From: Pyrus communis
Taxonomy: Eukaryota; Streptophyta; Magnoliopsida; Rosales; Rosaceae
Length of the DNA: 64,000 nucleotides
NCBI RefSeq assembly: GCF_963583255.1
Contig: NC_084806.1
Span: 18,456,317-18,520,316, forward strand
Reading direction: 5' to 3'
Every line of letters starts with the position of its first letter. Position 1 is the stretch's first letter. Position numbers and translations under genes: made by a program. The notes below the pieces were generated by a model, which was not told where the DNA came from, made no database searches, and saw nothing but the letters and a program-made list of their open reading frames with translations. Of this stretch, positions 1 through 12,569 are shown piece by piece.

Positions 1-194
1 AATCCAACTTCTTGTTTTTTTCCCTAAAGTTTTTCTTCAAAAAAATTAATAATAACAACAATAACAAATCCTCTTTCTATAAGAGAGGCATCAACAACCG
101 TTTACTCTTCCTCTCCATTTCTCTCTGCAACCCTCATGAATTTAAACACCCCGAACAACAAAACCCATATCTCCGTATTTGAAAAAACACAGCC
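1..194 (+). promoter_or_regulatory. Proximal promoter and 5' leader of the PIN2-like gene (cut by window edge)
   Basis: Only 194 bases precede the start codon. A TATA-like CTATAAG lies at 77-83, which would put transcription start near 105-115 and leave a leader of about 80-90 nt. The leader is pyrimidine-rich (CTCTTCCTCTCC around 105-117), as is common in plant promoters. Most of the promoter lies outside the window, so nothing can be said about tissue control. Confidence 0.4.
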
Positions 195-2040
195 ATGATT
201 ACTGGCAAGGACATTTACGATGTTCTTGCAGCCATAGTCCCCTTATACGTGGCTATGATCTTAGCCTACGGTTCCGTTAGGTGGTGGAAAATCTTCACGC
301 CCGACCAATGCTCCGGCATAAACCGCTTCGTCGCGGTTTTCGCCGTCCCATTGCTCTCCTTCCACTTCATATCCTCCAACGACCCTTACGCCATGAACTA
401 CCAATTCATCCTCGCCGACTCCCTCCAAAAAGTCGTTATCCTCGTTGCCCTCTTCCTCTGGCAAGCCTTCTCCAAGCGCGGCAACCTCGAGTGGATGATC
501 ACGCTTTTCTCCCTCTCCACCCTCCCCAACACCCTCGTCATGGGCATCCCTCTTTTACGCGCCATGTATGGCGACTTCTCCGGGACGCTGATGGTTCAGA
601 TTGTCGTTTTGCAGAGCGTGGTCTGGTACACTCTCATGCTCTTCATGTTCGAGTACCGCGGCGCGAAGCTGCTCATCTCCGAGCAGTTCCCGGAGACTGC
701 AGCTTCAATCACGTCGTTCAAAGTTGACTCTGACGTCGTTTCGCTCAACGGTCGAGAGCCGCTGCAAACCGACGCGGAAATCGGCGATGACGGGAAGCTT
801 CACGTGGTGGTGAAAAGATCGAATGCGTCGTCTATGGTATCTTCCTTCAACAAGTCACACGGGTTGAACTCTTTGAATTCGATGACCCCACGGGCTTCGA
901 ATCTCACGGGAGTCGAGATTTACTCGGTGAAGTCCTCTCGTGAGCCCACCCCGCGGGCTTCCAGCTTCAACCAGACGGATTTTTACGCCATGTTTAACGC
1001 CAGCAAGGCCCCAAGCCCCAAACACGGATATACAAATAGTTTTCAAGGCGGATTCGGGGACGTTTATTCGGTGCAGTCATCCAAAGGGGTGACGCCGAGA
1101 ACTTCGAATTTCGATGAGGAGGCGATGAAGATGAATAATATGAGTTATAAGAAGAGCGGGGCGAGGAGCATGAGTGGTGAGATCTTCAATGGTGGTCCGG
1201 CCTCTCCGTACCCGCCTCCAAATCCCTTGTTTTCAGGGTCTACGAGTGGCGGGCTGAAGAAGAAAGATAGCGCTAGTGGTGGCGGTGGTGGTAGCGGTGG
1301 GGCAGCGCCTAATAAGGAGCCTCATATGTTTGTTTGCAGTTCAAATGCATCGCCAGTTTCCGAAGGGAATCTTAGACTTGCGGTTGCTTCCACTGACTTT
1401 GGCGCGACCGATCCTTCCAAGGTTGCAGGTCTTCATCAACATGATAGTGCTGCTGCATCGAAAGGTGAGCAAATAATTTTAGGGTCCCTCATATATAAGT
1501 CCATGCAACACTTATTTCCTTGACAAAAACCTATCTCATTTTAAACATCCAAATAAAACCCAAATTTGAAGTAGACTGCCATGTAAACAATTAAATACCT
1601 ATTATTTTCAAACTATTTACAATTGTGCCACAACACTCTAATTATGTTAATGAATTTAATTATCCACCATAATTGTGGGAAATAAGTGCCTTATTATTAT
1701 AAAATTATCTACTTTATACTTCTCTTACCATCATATGTTTCATTTCGTTTATTTGTTTGACAATCATTGTAGGTAAATTATTTTGCATGTATGTATTAGG
1801 TACTTTGTTAAAATTATATATATGCGTGCAAATAATTTATCTATATTTTTATGTAAAATAATATGTAATTAATTAATTTTGAATCAATTGGCTAAAAACA
1901 TTTATTTATTTTGTAGGTAAATTATTTTTCATGTGATAATACATATATACTAGCCACATTTTGTTATTATTATATAGAGTGTGCAATCAATCTACATTCT
2001 TTTATTTTGTAGGTAAATTATTTTGCATGTAGGTAAATTG

Positions 2041-2074
<34 letters not shown>

Positions 2075-3521
2075 AATATTGGTATTTAATTAATTTTGAA
2101 TAAAAAATATTTATTTATTTTGTGGGTAAATTATTTTGCATGTATCATTACATAATTTACTAGGAACTTATATTGTTATTATATATATGTTGTGTAAAAT
2201 AATTTATTTTATTTTATATTTAAAATATTGATAATTTTGAATAAAATAACTTTTTGATATTTGTAGGATATACTAATTTACTTGTTAGCATCATGTGAAA
2301 ACAAATATATAAGGAACATTGGTATCATGTAAATTTTTGTTATTAAATGCATATGAATCATGACATTTAAATTTTTTTCCAAATCTCCATAAGGTATTTG
2401 AAGACATTTAATTGAATGAAATAATGTAAAATAAAATGTAGATAATAAGTGAGAGACCCAAAGTAAGTGTTATTAAGGGTAATATAGACATCAACAAATA
2501 CAAATTTTGCCAAGTCAAACTTAATTATGGATATTGCTTAGTTGGAGCCTAGTCATTGGGTTTTTGTTAGAGAAACTTACCATGATGGGTTTTAGTTAAA
2601 GAAAATTGAATTCTAAGGGTTGTACTCATATTTTCAGATAATTTTATGATCCCCACCCCTCAAACCAAATGTTTGTCGATTTTGTAAATTGCCAGAAAAG
2701 TACTAACATCAGCAGTTTTTGTTAATTGATACCTTAATCGAATGGACAAAAATTTCATTCTTCTATAACCAAATCAAGGAGCGTCATTGATCTCCGTGAC
2801 ATAGATCTGGTTTTTTTTCTCCACTCTCGTCAAAATTCCTTTGTCAATTACCAAACCGTTTCATAAATATTTCGTTTTTCAACTTTTATTTTCATTTCTA
2901 CTAATAACAATTATCAAACAAGTTTTCAGTTCTGAAAAAAAAAGTTGCTCAAAACTAAAACCTAAAATTTAGAAATGAAATAGTAAAAGATCATATACTT
3001 GTTTTAAATAAAATTATATTTGTAAAAGATCATACATATATGTTTTTTTACTGTGTAAAAGATCATATATCTGAGTAAATAACACCTTCTCAAACCATTT
3101 AGGGAATAAAATTTGACGAATCTATTAGTTACTAGATTAATCATACAAAGGTAGTGGAACTTATTTTTCTAATTTTAGGGTTAAATCTTGATTGTTATTT
3201 GGTTAATTTTATATCCTTGATTACATGTACAGGTATACACGAATTAATTGAGAATATGAGTCCTGGGAGGAAAATGAGAGGAGATAGCGAGCTTGAGATA
3301 GAAGAAGGATCGAATAAATTTCCACCGAGTGTGTCATCGTACAGTAGTAGTTGCCAAAAGAAGGTTGATATGGAAGGAGGTGTAGCAAAGAAGCACCAAA
3401 TGCCTCCAGCAAGTGTCATGACTAGGCTTATTCTCATCATGGTCTGGAGAAAGCTCATTAGAAACCCCAACACTTACTCCAGCCTTCTTGGCGTGGCATG
3501 GTCTCTCATATCATACAAGTA

Positions 3522-3562
<41 letters not shown>

Positions 3563-4880
3563 AGTGAGTGCACCCACCATGCATTGTGTAGAAATCACTC
3601 AAACATATAACAAATGGTATCATATATTACATGAACAAACCCTATCTAGAGGTGAAAATTATTGGGTCTCATCTTTACGAGATATGTGATAAAAGGAATG
3701 GGATTATTAATTGTGGTAAAATAGTTTATAAAAAAGCAACATATAATTTGTAGCTCGAGAGTTTTGGAGCACTCTTCTTACACACTTCAAATTCACTATT
3801 TAATTTTTTTCCATCGCTAGCATCTTGTATTAGTCTATTAATGTGATCGAAAATTGATCCACTAAAATGAATTTCTCAATTATTGGCAGGTGGAAAATCA
3901 AAATGCCAACAATTGTAAGTGGATCCATATCAATATTATCTGATGCTGGCTTAGGAATGGCTATGTTCAGTCTTGGTATATATTTGTCTTCAGTTGACTT
4001 ATTATATTGACCTTATTGTACCATATGTACTTCAAATGAATTTTTCTTGTTAATTAATGATATCATAACATATATTTCCAGGATTATTCATGGCCTTACA
4101 ACCAAAGATCATAGCTTGTGGAAAATCTGTTGCAACATTTTCAATGGCTGTTAGGTTCTTAACAGGCCCAGCAGTGATTGCTGCAACTTCTATTGCTGTC
4201 GGTCTTCGTGGAGTTCTTTTGCATGTAGCAATAGTTCAGGTTCGCCAACTCCACCTTTGCAACCATCCCCACATTTCTAAAATCTTATGTTAACAGTTTT
4301 TTTTATCAAATGGAAACTGCATCATAATCCAGTCACAAGGGCCTCCACAAACCCTAATACATAATACAATGCCTTATTTAACACAACGTAATTAGATATG
4401 CACACTATATATGCCACAAGATTACATATGTAATTAATTGCTTAATTTCATTTTTCTTTCTGCAGGCTGCTCTTCCTCAAGGCATAGTTCCTTTTGTATT
4501 TGCCAAGGAATACAATGTCCACGCGGACATACTTAGCACTGCGTAAGTTTATCTATTTATTTATTTATTTGAAGAAGAAAACCACGAATACATGATGAAA
4601 AAGGAACATGATTTCCAGATATCCCGTTTTCTTGTCCTTTTTTTTCACATTCACATTCATCTTTATTTTTGTCTTTGATTCTTCTTTATTTATATAATTT
4701 AAAACTCAGAAATAAGTAAAGGATATAAAAGCATAACACTGTATGTGAAGATCACTTTTCTTAAAAAAAAAAAAAAATCTGACTTGTATATTATGGTGAT
4801 GCAACTATTGCAGTGTTATTTTTGGAATGCTTGTTGCCTTGCCTGTAACAATACTCTACTATATTCTTCTCGGGCTCTAG
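195..4880 (+). CDS. PIN2: PIN2-type auxin efflux carrier, six exons, 647 aa
   Basis: Exons are 195-1464, 3233-3518, 3890-3975, 4082-4239, 4466-4542 and 4814-4880. All introns are GT..AG, phases join cleanly, and TAG ends at 4880. PIN proteins export auxin across the plasma membrane; PIN2 acts in root epidermis and cortex during gravitropism (family knowledge). Two hydrophobic blocks (about residues 7-160 and 490-647) flank a long cytosolic loop. The N-terminus [20 protein letters not shown] and loop phrases such as [20 protein letters not shown] match PIN2 better than PIN1 or PIN3. The loop carries three TPRxS/N sites (231-236, 252-257, 300-305), the class phosphorylated by PINOID/AGC kinases. 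RNPNTYSS in exon 2 is conserved, and the protein ends ILLGL as long PINs do. Length fits the family (about 650 aa). Oddity: Cys381 sits where PINs normally have Trp in the FVWSSSASPVSE motif. The orthology call rests on remembered family sequences, not an alignment. Confidence 0.93.
1465..3232 (+). other. Intron 1 of the PIN2-like gene, AT-rich, with dispersed short repeats
   Basis: This 1768-bp intron splits the hydrophilic loop after residue 423. It contains four near-copies of a motif reading GTAGGTAAATTATTTTGCAT at about 1771, 1914, 2010 and 2121, spaced roughly 100-140 bp, and a (TA)n tract at 2042-2070. The motif spacing suggests an old, decayed tandem duplication. No coding potential is visible. 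Confidence 0.7.
3524..3560 (+). repeat. (TC)n microsatellite beside the exon 2 splice donor
   Basis: About 18 TC units begin five bases after the exon 2 donor GT (3519-3520). They are followed at once by ACAG (3561-3564), so the tract resembles a polypyrimidine tract with an acceptor only 46 bases from the donor. The true acceptor is at 3888-3889. The tract is likely to vary in length between alleles. Confidence 0.85.
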
Positions 4881-5644
4881 TTTCTGAGACAATCAAGGCA
4901 GAAGAAAAACACATACAACTGTATATCCAAGTCAGGGTTAGGTGGATGGAGAGGATCAAAATGTCCTTCAGAAAGAAAATCATATGCATGCCGTTGGATT
5001 CAGTGTTCAACAAAATACACACCATGCTCTGCATGTGACAACTAGTACCTTGATTTAGCGTTCACTTATATATTTAATTTTGCTTCCTCGTGGTAGTATT
5101 ATATTATTATTATTTTATTTTTTGGTGCAGAAATATTAGTATATTAGTTTGGTTAGATAGAAACTAGCATTTACCTACATATTTTGTGTGTATGAATATA
5201 TTTTTTAAGAAAATGAGAAGGAGAGAGGGAGAGAGAAGAACATGGGGGGAGCGGAAGGTTTTTTGTTTTTGGTTTTTTTTTTTAATTTTTAAATTTTTTT
5301 AATATTCGAGATATTTCAACATTACTTGTAGGTGAGGTTTAAATAAAAAACAGTAAAATTTGGACCTATGAAAATTATATTATTGCTCATCATTTTTTTT
5401 ATGTGATAGAAGACTAATTTGTCTTTTCACCCTCTTTTAGTTGACAAAAAGAGTTTCATTAATTAGTAGAAATTATGTAATAGGTTACAGCTTAGAATTA
5501 GCCACAGAAAGGTTAATTAATTGTTACTTCTTTCTTTTTCTTCTTTGGGTGTAAATTTTTATGTGTTTATCATATTTGTTGCTGCACCAATATCAATGTA
5601 GCTCTTTGCTTAACTTGGACACAAATCCATGCAATATATATATA

Positions 5645-5692
<48 letters not shown>

Positions 5693-7164
5693 CCTAATTT
5701 TATATATTTTTTTTCGGTCACAGACCTAGTTTTATTTAGGTTTACTTTTTTAGGTGGTAGTTCGGGTTTTTGAAGAAGAGCCTGGACAGGGTCAGGTTGA
5801 AGAGAGTGATTTTTTTTTCATTAATTAATTAATTACTAATATTTATTTAATTTTTCACCCCAACATGGTTAATTTGGTTGGCCAAAGCTGCGCTATATTA
5901 TCAATTAAGGAAGCATTTGACAGATATATTATCGGAAATATAAATATTGTACAGAAATCAACCTTTAAATGTGAAGGTGAAAGAAAATATTAAAAGCAGC
6001 AAAATACAAATTTCACGATATTTAAAGATAATAAAAGTGAGAATTATCTTGTTTATTAACACCAAATACTAGCTTTTAAATTTATAGATTCACCCCATCC
6101 AGTTCAGTTTCAGCTCCACATATATACTATAAACCATTCCATCCTAATAAAAAGGAAAATTTCCTATACAATTTAATCATTATCGGTTATGGAGGAGCCC
6201 TCATCATAGTTACCATGATCCATGTCAATATATTGCAAACGACCCATTTTTTATTTGGTTCCAATTGAACGAAACAGTCTATTTTTCAGGTTACCTTCTA
6301 AGAATCAACCATCTACAAAATCATCTATGCACAAATCTGCACGGTTCAGATAATTTTCCAGAAAATAATTGATAACGTAAGTAAAAATTAGATAGTCTCG
6401 AACATCTAAATGCATCACGTTGCACCGCAATATATAGATGGATATTTGTATAGCCATTAGGTTAGATCATGATCCAAAACCACGCATGTGTGGAGTTCCT
6501 TGGTATCACCTCAAGGGTGATCTTGCCAGCTCTTCTTAAGCATAAAAATATGGGATTTAGGATGAGATTCTATGGGAAATTAATCAATAATAAGATCTAG
6601 AAACTTGATGACATTGGACAAGGAAAAGTATATAATTATTGTTTGTTATTCATCTATATATGCACATGAAGGTATTTTTCTTTGTAAATCTGTGTCTTCT
6701 CCCTGAGACGTGTCTGCAATAAACAAAACAGAGATAACAGCTCCTGAAGGAATTGAGTTCCACGTGATGTGGGTGTTTGTTTGTGTGCGTGCAAATCCAT
6801 TTAGTTGTAATTATATGTTTTCTAAATTGTGTTCCAATTTCCAAGGTTCAAGGGTTCAGGAAGAATTTTTGGGTTTTCCGAATTCAAATTTCTCTATATA
6901 AAAATTGACCTAATCTTTTTGCTTGAATAAAATTCAGTGACTCGACTCCACATAAGTAAATTCATTAATTACGTTTGACTTCACACATTTACATTTTCAA
7001 ATGCCTAAAATACCGTTATTTACATGTTTGGTGTATACAATTAATTATATGCAGATTGTAAGAAAAAATTAATGATTTTGTAAAAGGAAAAAATAAAAGA
7101 AAAGAAAGGTATTAATGTTATAAATTTATTGCATATTGATAACAAATATGAGAATCGTTGTCTT
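4881..7164. other. PIN2-like 3' flank and intergenic DNA
   Basis: AT-rich sequence with no supportable gene. Open frames here are short and lack family features. It holds a (TA)n/(TG)n microsatellite at about 5633-5689 and a GA-rich patch at 5214-5240. The 3' untranslated region of the PIN gene presumably occupies the first few hundred bases, but no polyadenylation site can be fixed. Confidence 0.5.
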
Positions 7165-7517
7165 TAGGCCTGACAATTCCTGACACAACCCGATAACCTG
7201 ATCCAACACGATACGAAATTAACAGGTGTTCAGGTCGACACGATAACAAATCGGGTCGTTATCGAGTAACCCGATAAGCACCTGTTAAGATAACGGGTTG
7301 GTTCGGATATACACATGAGTAACACGATACACGATAAGAAAAATATTAATTTTATAATTTTATAACCCTAAAAAAATACTATAATAATTATATATATATA
7401 TATACACTAAATTAAATATTAAAAATTGGTGACCATTGGATCGGCTTAAATATACATATCATTCAATTTCTTAAGTGTTATACGTACAAAATAAATAAAT
7501 TTAAATCTACTTAATAA

Positions 7518-7548
<31 letters not shown>

Positions 7549-9753
7549 CACACACCATTGAACTTGATGGGATACGAATTTTACGAAACTAATTTCAACA
7601 ATCCAACCGTCAAACTTGTTTATATATGCTTCAAGATCGAATCAGCAAAAAATCGCAAAAAACTAACATTTAGATGTCAAGTAACATGACAAAACTTTTG
7701 CAACGGTTATCAACCAAAAATCACGATTTAACGGTTATTTTAACTCCGATTTTGATGATTTTTTTACAACTACACTCCTTGACCCTATATGAATACAATG
7801 AATGAACTCGATCTTCAATTTAAAATATTTACACTAGTGGATACCGCAAAATTTTATGTTATACTTGATGAAAGTATGAATAAACTCTTAAGTGTTAGTG
7901 AATCTATTGTTTTGATGGGATACACATTCTACGAAACTAGTTTCAATGATCCAACGGTCAAACATGTTTGTATATACTTTGAGATCGCATACGCCAAAAA
8001 TTGCAAAAAACAAACATTTAGAGATCAAGTAACGAGACAAAACTTTTCGACAGTTATCAATGAAAAATCACAATTTAACGGTTATTTTAACTCTAATTTT
8101 GATGATTTTTTACAGTTACACTCCTTGACCTTATACGAATACAATGAATGAACTCGATCTTCAATTTAAAATATTTACATTAGTGGATACCACAAAATCT
8201 TATGTTATACTAAATGAAAGTATGAATAAACTATTAAGTGTTAGTAAATGTATTGTTTTGATGGGATACGCATTCTACGAAACTAGTTTCAACAATCCAA
8301 CCGTTAAACATGTTTGTATATACTTCGAGATCGCATACGCCAAAAATTGCAAAAAACAAACATTTAGAGATCAAGTAACGAGACAAAACTTTTCGATGGT
8401 TATCAACAAAAAATCACGATTTAAAGGTTATTTTAACTCCGATTTTGATGATTTTTTTACAGCTACACTCCTTGACCCTATATGAATACAATGAATGAAT
8501 TCGATCTTCAATTTAAAATATTTACACTAGTGGATACCACAAAATCTTATGTTATACTTAATGAAAGTATAAATAAACTCTAAGTGTTAGTGAATCTATC
8601 GTTTTGATGGGATATGCATTCTACGAAACTAATTTCAACGATCCAACCATCGAACTTGTTTGTATATGCTTCAAGATCGCATACGCCAAAAATTGCAAAA
8701 AACAAACATTCAGAGATCAAGTAACGAGACAAAACTTTTCGATAGTTATCAATGAAAAATCACGATTTAAAGGTTATTTTAACTACGATTAAGCTCCTTG
8801 ACCCTATATGAATACAATAAATGAATTTGATCTTCAATTTAAAATATTTACACTAGTGGATACCACAAAATCTTATGTTATACTTAATGAAAGTATAAAT
8901 AAACTCTAAGTGTTAGTGAATCTATCGTTTTGATGGGATACACATTCTACGAAACTAATTTCAACGATCCAACCGTCGAACTTGTTTGTATATGCTTCAA
9001 GATCGCATACGCCAAAAATTGAAAAATAAATAAATAAATTTAGAGATCAAGTAACGGGACAAAACTTTTCGACGGTTATCAACGAAATATCACGATTTAA
9101 TGGTTATTTTAAATCTGATTTTGATGATTTTTTATAGCTACACTCCTTGACCCTATATGAATACAATGAATGAATTCGATCTTCAATTTAAAATATTTAC
9201 ATTAGTGGATACCACAAAATCTTATGTCATGATGATCGATGAAAATTGAGGATTTTGTAAAAGGAATAGCATGCAAGCTTTGAGTTCCATTGGCAAGGTT
9301 TAAACTTTTGAGAAAGGCTTCACAACCTTGAAAACAAAAACTCTTTCATTTTGCATATCCTTGCACATTTAATATTTTGTAATAGACTAGTAGTGTATGG
9401 ATATTTGTTTATTAGGCTCTTATTTTCGAGTGTAGATGTAGTACTTAAATGACAAATGTGTTTCAATGTTTTGAAGTAATATTTATGTGGCAATGTGTGG
9501 TATGTGCAAATTTAAGAAAAAATATATATTTTTCTTAACGAGTCATAATGGGTCATAACGGGTCGGGTCACTTTACCCGTTAATATATATTTTCTTAACA
9601 AGTCATAATGGGTCATAATGGGTCGGGTCACTTGACCCGACCTATTAAGGACCCTTTAAGATAATAGGTGTGACATGACACGACCCATTAAAATAACAGG
9701 TGTTACACAAAAATGACATAAACACGATAGACATGACCCGTTTGCCAAGCCTA
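7165..9753. mobile_element. Non-autonomous hAT-like element with internal tandem array, copy 1 (older)
   Basis: The element begins TAGGCCTGACAATT and ends TTTGCCAAGCCTA, terminal inverted repeats of the plant hAT type. Inside both ends are many short copies of ACCCGTTA/TAACGGGT-like motifs in both orientations, as expected for subterminal transposase-binding repeats (inference). The centre is a tandem array (7566-9230). There is no transposase frame. It is a diverged relative of 37744-40676 in the same overall design. No 8-bp target duplication is visible (GTTGTCTT on the left, AACAATCC on the right); the right border abuts a truncated LTR, so the flank may have been rearranged. Confidence 0.75.
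7566..9230. repeat. Tandem array, five units of ~346 bp
   Basis: The anchor ACGAAACTA recurs at 7583, 7931, 8277, 8623 and 8949, giving periods of 348, 346, 346 and 326. The last step is short because the unit before it lacks about 20 bases. Each unit contains a shared text (for example CACTCCTTGACCCTATATGA). Open frames of 60-120 codons recur once per unit because the unit recurs; they have no start context or family match and are not annotated as genes. Confidence 0.88.
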
Positions 9754-9759
9754 AACAAT

Positions 9760-11135
9760 CCCGTGCACTCTCTCTCTCTTCCCTCTCAGATTTTTCTGCA
9801 TTTCCGTACAACCCATACGGACAAACCTTCAATCAACCATTTCAGGCATGGATCAAGATCATTTTTGGTGTTTTTGAGTTCTTTGCAAGCTCAGGAACCC
9901 ATTGATACCTTTGGTTGGACGTGAGGCCTTCGTTTTCCCGAGAAACCAAGAATCCCGATTTGGTGCACAGTTCATGCAATCCTGATCGCGAAGTTTTTAA
10001 GCTTCTAGGGAGCTTTAGAACGTCTTCATGAAGCTCGGAGAAGAAAAACGAAGTGTTTTGGACGTTGAGAAGTTGAGTTTGACGAGTTTCAAGTTTGGCC
10101 AGATTATCGTGGGTTTTTTCGACGAGATTTCGTTGGATTTAAGTTCCAAAATGGTAAGGTTTTGTTCTACTCGTTGTAAGCTTCATTTTGGTACAAATTT
10201 CATGGAATTTGGTTAAGAATTAAAGAAGATATGAATTTTTGAAGTTTTTCCAGAAACTGACGAAAATTCAAGTTGCAGACGGCGGTGACCGGCGAGACTC
10301 ACCGGAGAAGACGAAGAATATTCCATCAACTTTGATGGAATATACTAACGGCGTCAGGTGAGACCTATCCTCAAGATGAGCGTAGTCAATCGAGGCTCGG
10401 GGGCTACGACCCTTCCACATACCAATAAGTGGGCTTTTGGTTTTCAGTATACACATATATACTTGGTATTTTTCCCAGAAAATGAAATTGAATGATTATA
10501 CGTCTTGAAATGCCATGCAAAGTATCTGCCTATTTTACTTATGCATTAGTAGTTGCATATATTTATGATTGGTGTTGAGGACGCACAGGTAAGTGCCAGG
10601 TAAGTTTATAGATTATGGTTGTGAGATTGATGATTATGTGAGATGTGTTGAGAGCTCATAAACCCCCAGTGTTAGTGCTCTCGCCCAGAGTTAGGGCACA
10701 GTCTTTCACGTGATGTTCACCTCCCGCACCATACGATCATCTTGGATCTAAGTCAGGTGCACAGTCCTATCGTACAGATCACTATAGGTGGTTCCGACTC
10801 GTAGGTGACCCGCTATTATTCGCACAGTCTTCACGTGATCGTAGCACTTGCGTGTATTTATTTACACCCAATCCTGTCGTACAGACCACTTTAGGTGGTT
10901 TCGACTCGTGTGTAGGTATATTTGTTGAGATGTGGATTTAAGCCGTACAGGTCACGTTAGGTGACTCCGGCTGTATGGATGAGCTCTAGATTCAGCTGTA
11001 CAGGTCACGTTAGGTGACTTCGGTTGACATATCATTTGCATTGATTTATATCACCTGGCTTACATATATTTTATGCTGAGATATTGACATGGCATATTGG
11101 TGAATTTTGCTATTCTGTGCATGGTTGTGATATAC

Positions 11136-11173
<38 letters not shown>

Positions 11174-11602
11174 CATATTTCTAGGAAATTATACAAGTTT
11201 TACGGCGAGGGTTTAGAACTTTTGAGAAATGAAATGATTTTGAAAAGCTTTGTTTTGCCCACTCACACTTTCTGCTTTACACCCCACCAGGTTCTAGGTA
11301 GGAGTTATCGTTGGTGGCATACGAGGATTCCAGTGGTGGTTCTGACAGATTTCACAAATGTAGGATCACCTTTGGGTGTTGTATAATTAGTATTTGTCCT
11401 GCTGGACTGCACTTAGGCTACTTATGCTCTGGTTGTGTATTTTACACTTAATCTCGCACTAGCACCTTTTCTTAGCTAGACTACTAGTAGTTGGTTTTTA
11501 TTTATTCACATTTTTATTATCATTTTGCTTCCGCACTATGCACATGGTTACGTCACTCTCACGTAACGGCCAACACATCCTGATTTAGGTCGGGGTGTGT
11601 CA
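9760..11602 (+). mobile_element. 5'-truncated solo-type LTR of a Ty3/gypsy element
   Basis: This stretch follows the order of the LTRs at 24490-26634 and 30573-32726: a TAAGCTTCATTTTGGTAC block, GGTGAGACCTATCC, TTTTTCCCAGAAAATGAAAT, GTGTTGAGGACGCACAGGTA, then the ending CGGGGTGTGTCA at 11602. It is clearly diverged from them and lacks roughly the first 120 bases (no TGTGACAGCCCG start). No internal retroelement sequence follows, so it is a solo or fragmentary LTR. It carries four copies of the dyad motif described in the findings (about 10772, 10879, 10944, 10998) and a (TA)n tract near 11145-11173. Confidence 0.8.
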
Positions 11603-11731
11603 TAGGTTACTATATTTTTTAAATTAAAAATTTATATTTATATTTGTTTGTATTAATAAGATTTTTAAATAAAAAAAAACCCATAATTTGTGGATTAAAA
11701 TTATTAAAATATAGATTATACTCTCCAATAT

Positions 11732-11785
<54 letters not shown>

Positions 11786-12569
11786 CATGGGTACATTCAT
11801 CAAAAAATTATTGTACCAAAATATGGGTACATTCTTCAAAACCACACAAAAAAAAAACAATAGATATTAGGCTTAATAACATTAGTAAATTTTTTTATTA
11901 AACTTGACATGGATACATTCTCAAATCAAGAAAAAGAATGTACCATATAAGTTTAAAAATGGATTAGAAAAAAATTGAATAGATTTTATATAAAAAAAAA
12001 GGTACATTTTACTACAACAAATTGGTATATTTAAGAACGAGTACATTTTAAGATTAAAAATTTGAAAAATTACATGAATGGGTACATATAAGATCAAAAA
12101 ATTGGAAACCTTTTTATAAAAATTAAGGGGTACAAACTTATTCTAATTTTTTTTTTTTTTTTTTTTTTTTTAAGAAAATGTTATGAATTGAAAATTAGTT
12201 AGGAGTTTAATAAAGGTATAAGTATTAAAATCCCAAATCAATTATTTATTTTTATTTTTAAAATTATGTAACTGATATGTAAATTCATTATTGCATTAAT
12301 GTTATGGATCTTAATCAAAATCTGAAAACTAATAAGGTTTCAATCAAAGAACGTTAGTAACTAAGGACCGGATACTAATTTTTCCTTATTTAAATTTCAA
12401 ATAAAACAATGTACCCTTTTTTTGTTCGAAAGAGCAACAATCATTATACAATACAAAGTACTAGATTTGAAATCAAAACTATAAGCAAATAGGGAGAAGA
12501 TATAAATGACGCTGCTTCAAAAGCTGGCGGCGTCAAACCCTGCTCTTACTTTGATCAAAAGCTATTTCT
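11603..12569. other. AT-rich non-coding stretch with (GT)n microsatellite
   Basis: No gene is visible. A (GT)n run of about 24 units spans 11734-11782 and a poly(T) tract 12149-12171. The words GGTACAT or GTACATT recur about every 30-110 bases between 11785 and 12130, suggesting a decayed short-period repeat or MITE. No clean termini were found. Confidence 0.55.

Noticed and set aside
4745..5038. Open frame continuing past PIN2 exon 6
   Set aside because: It runs through intron 5 and exon 6 in a different frame from the carrier; the spliced frame ends properly at 4880.
6478..6560. Possible microRNA precursor with GGTATCACCTCAAGGGTGAT
   Set aside because: A short self-complementary run only; no longer stem and no match to a microRNA I know.
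7789..8792. Recurrent open frames of 62-120 codons
   Set aside because: They repeat once per tandem unit because the DNA repeats, change length with small indels, and match no family.
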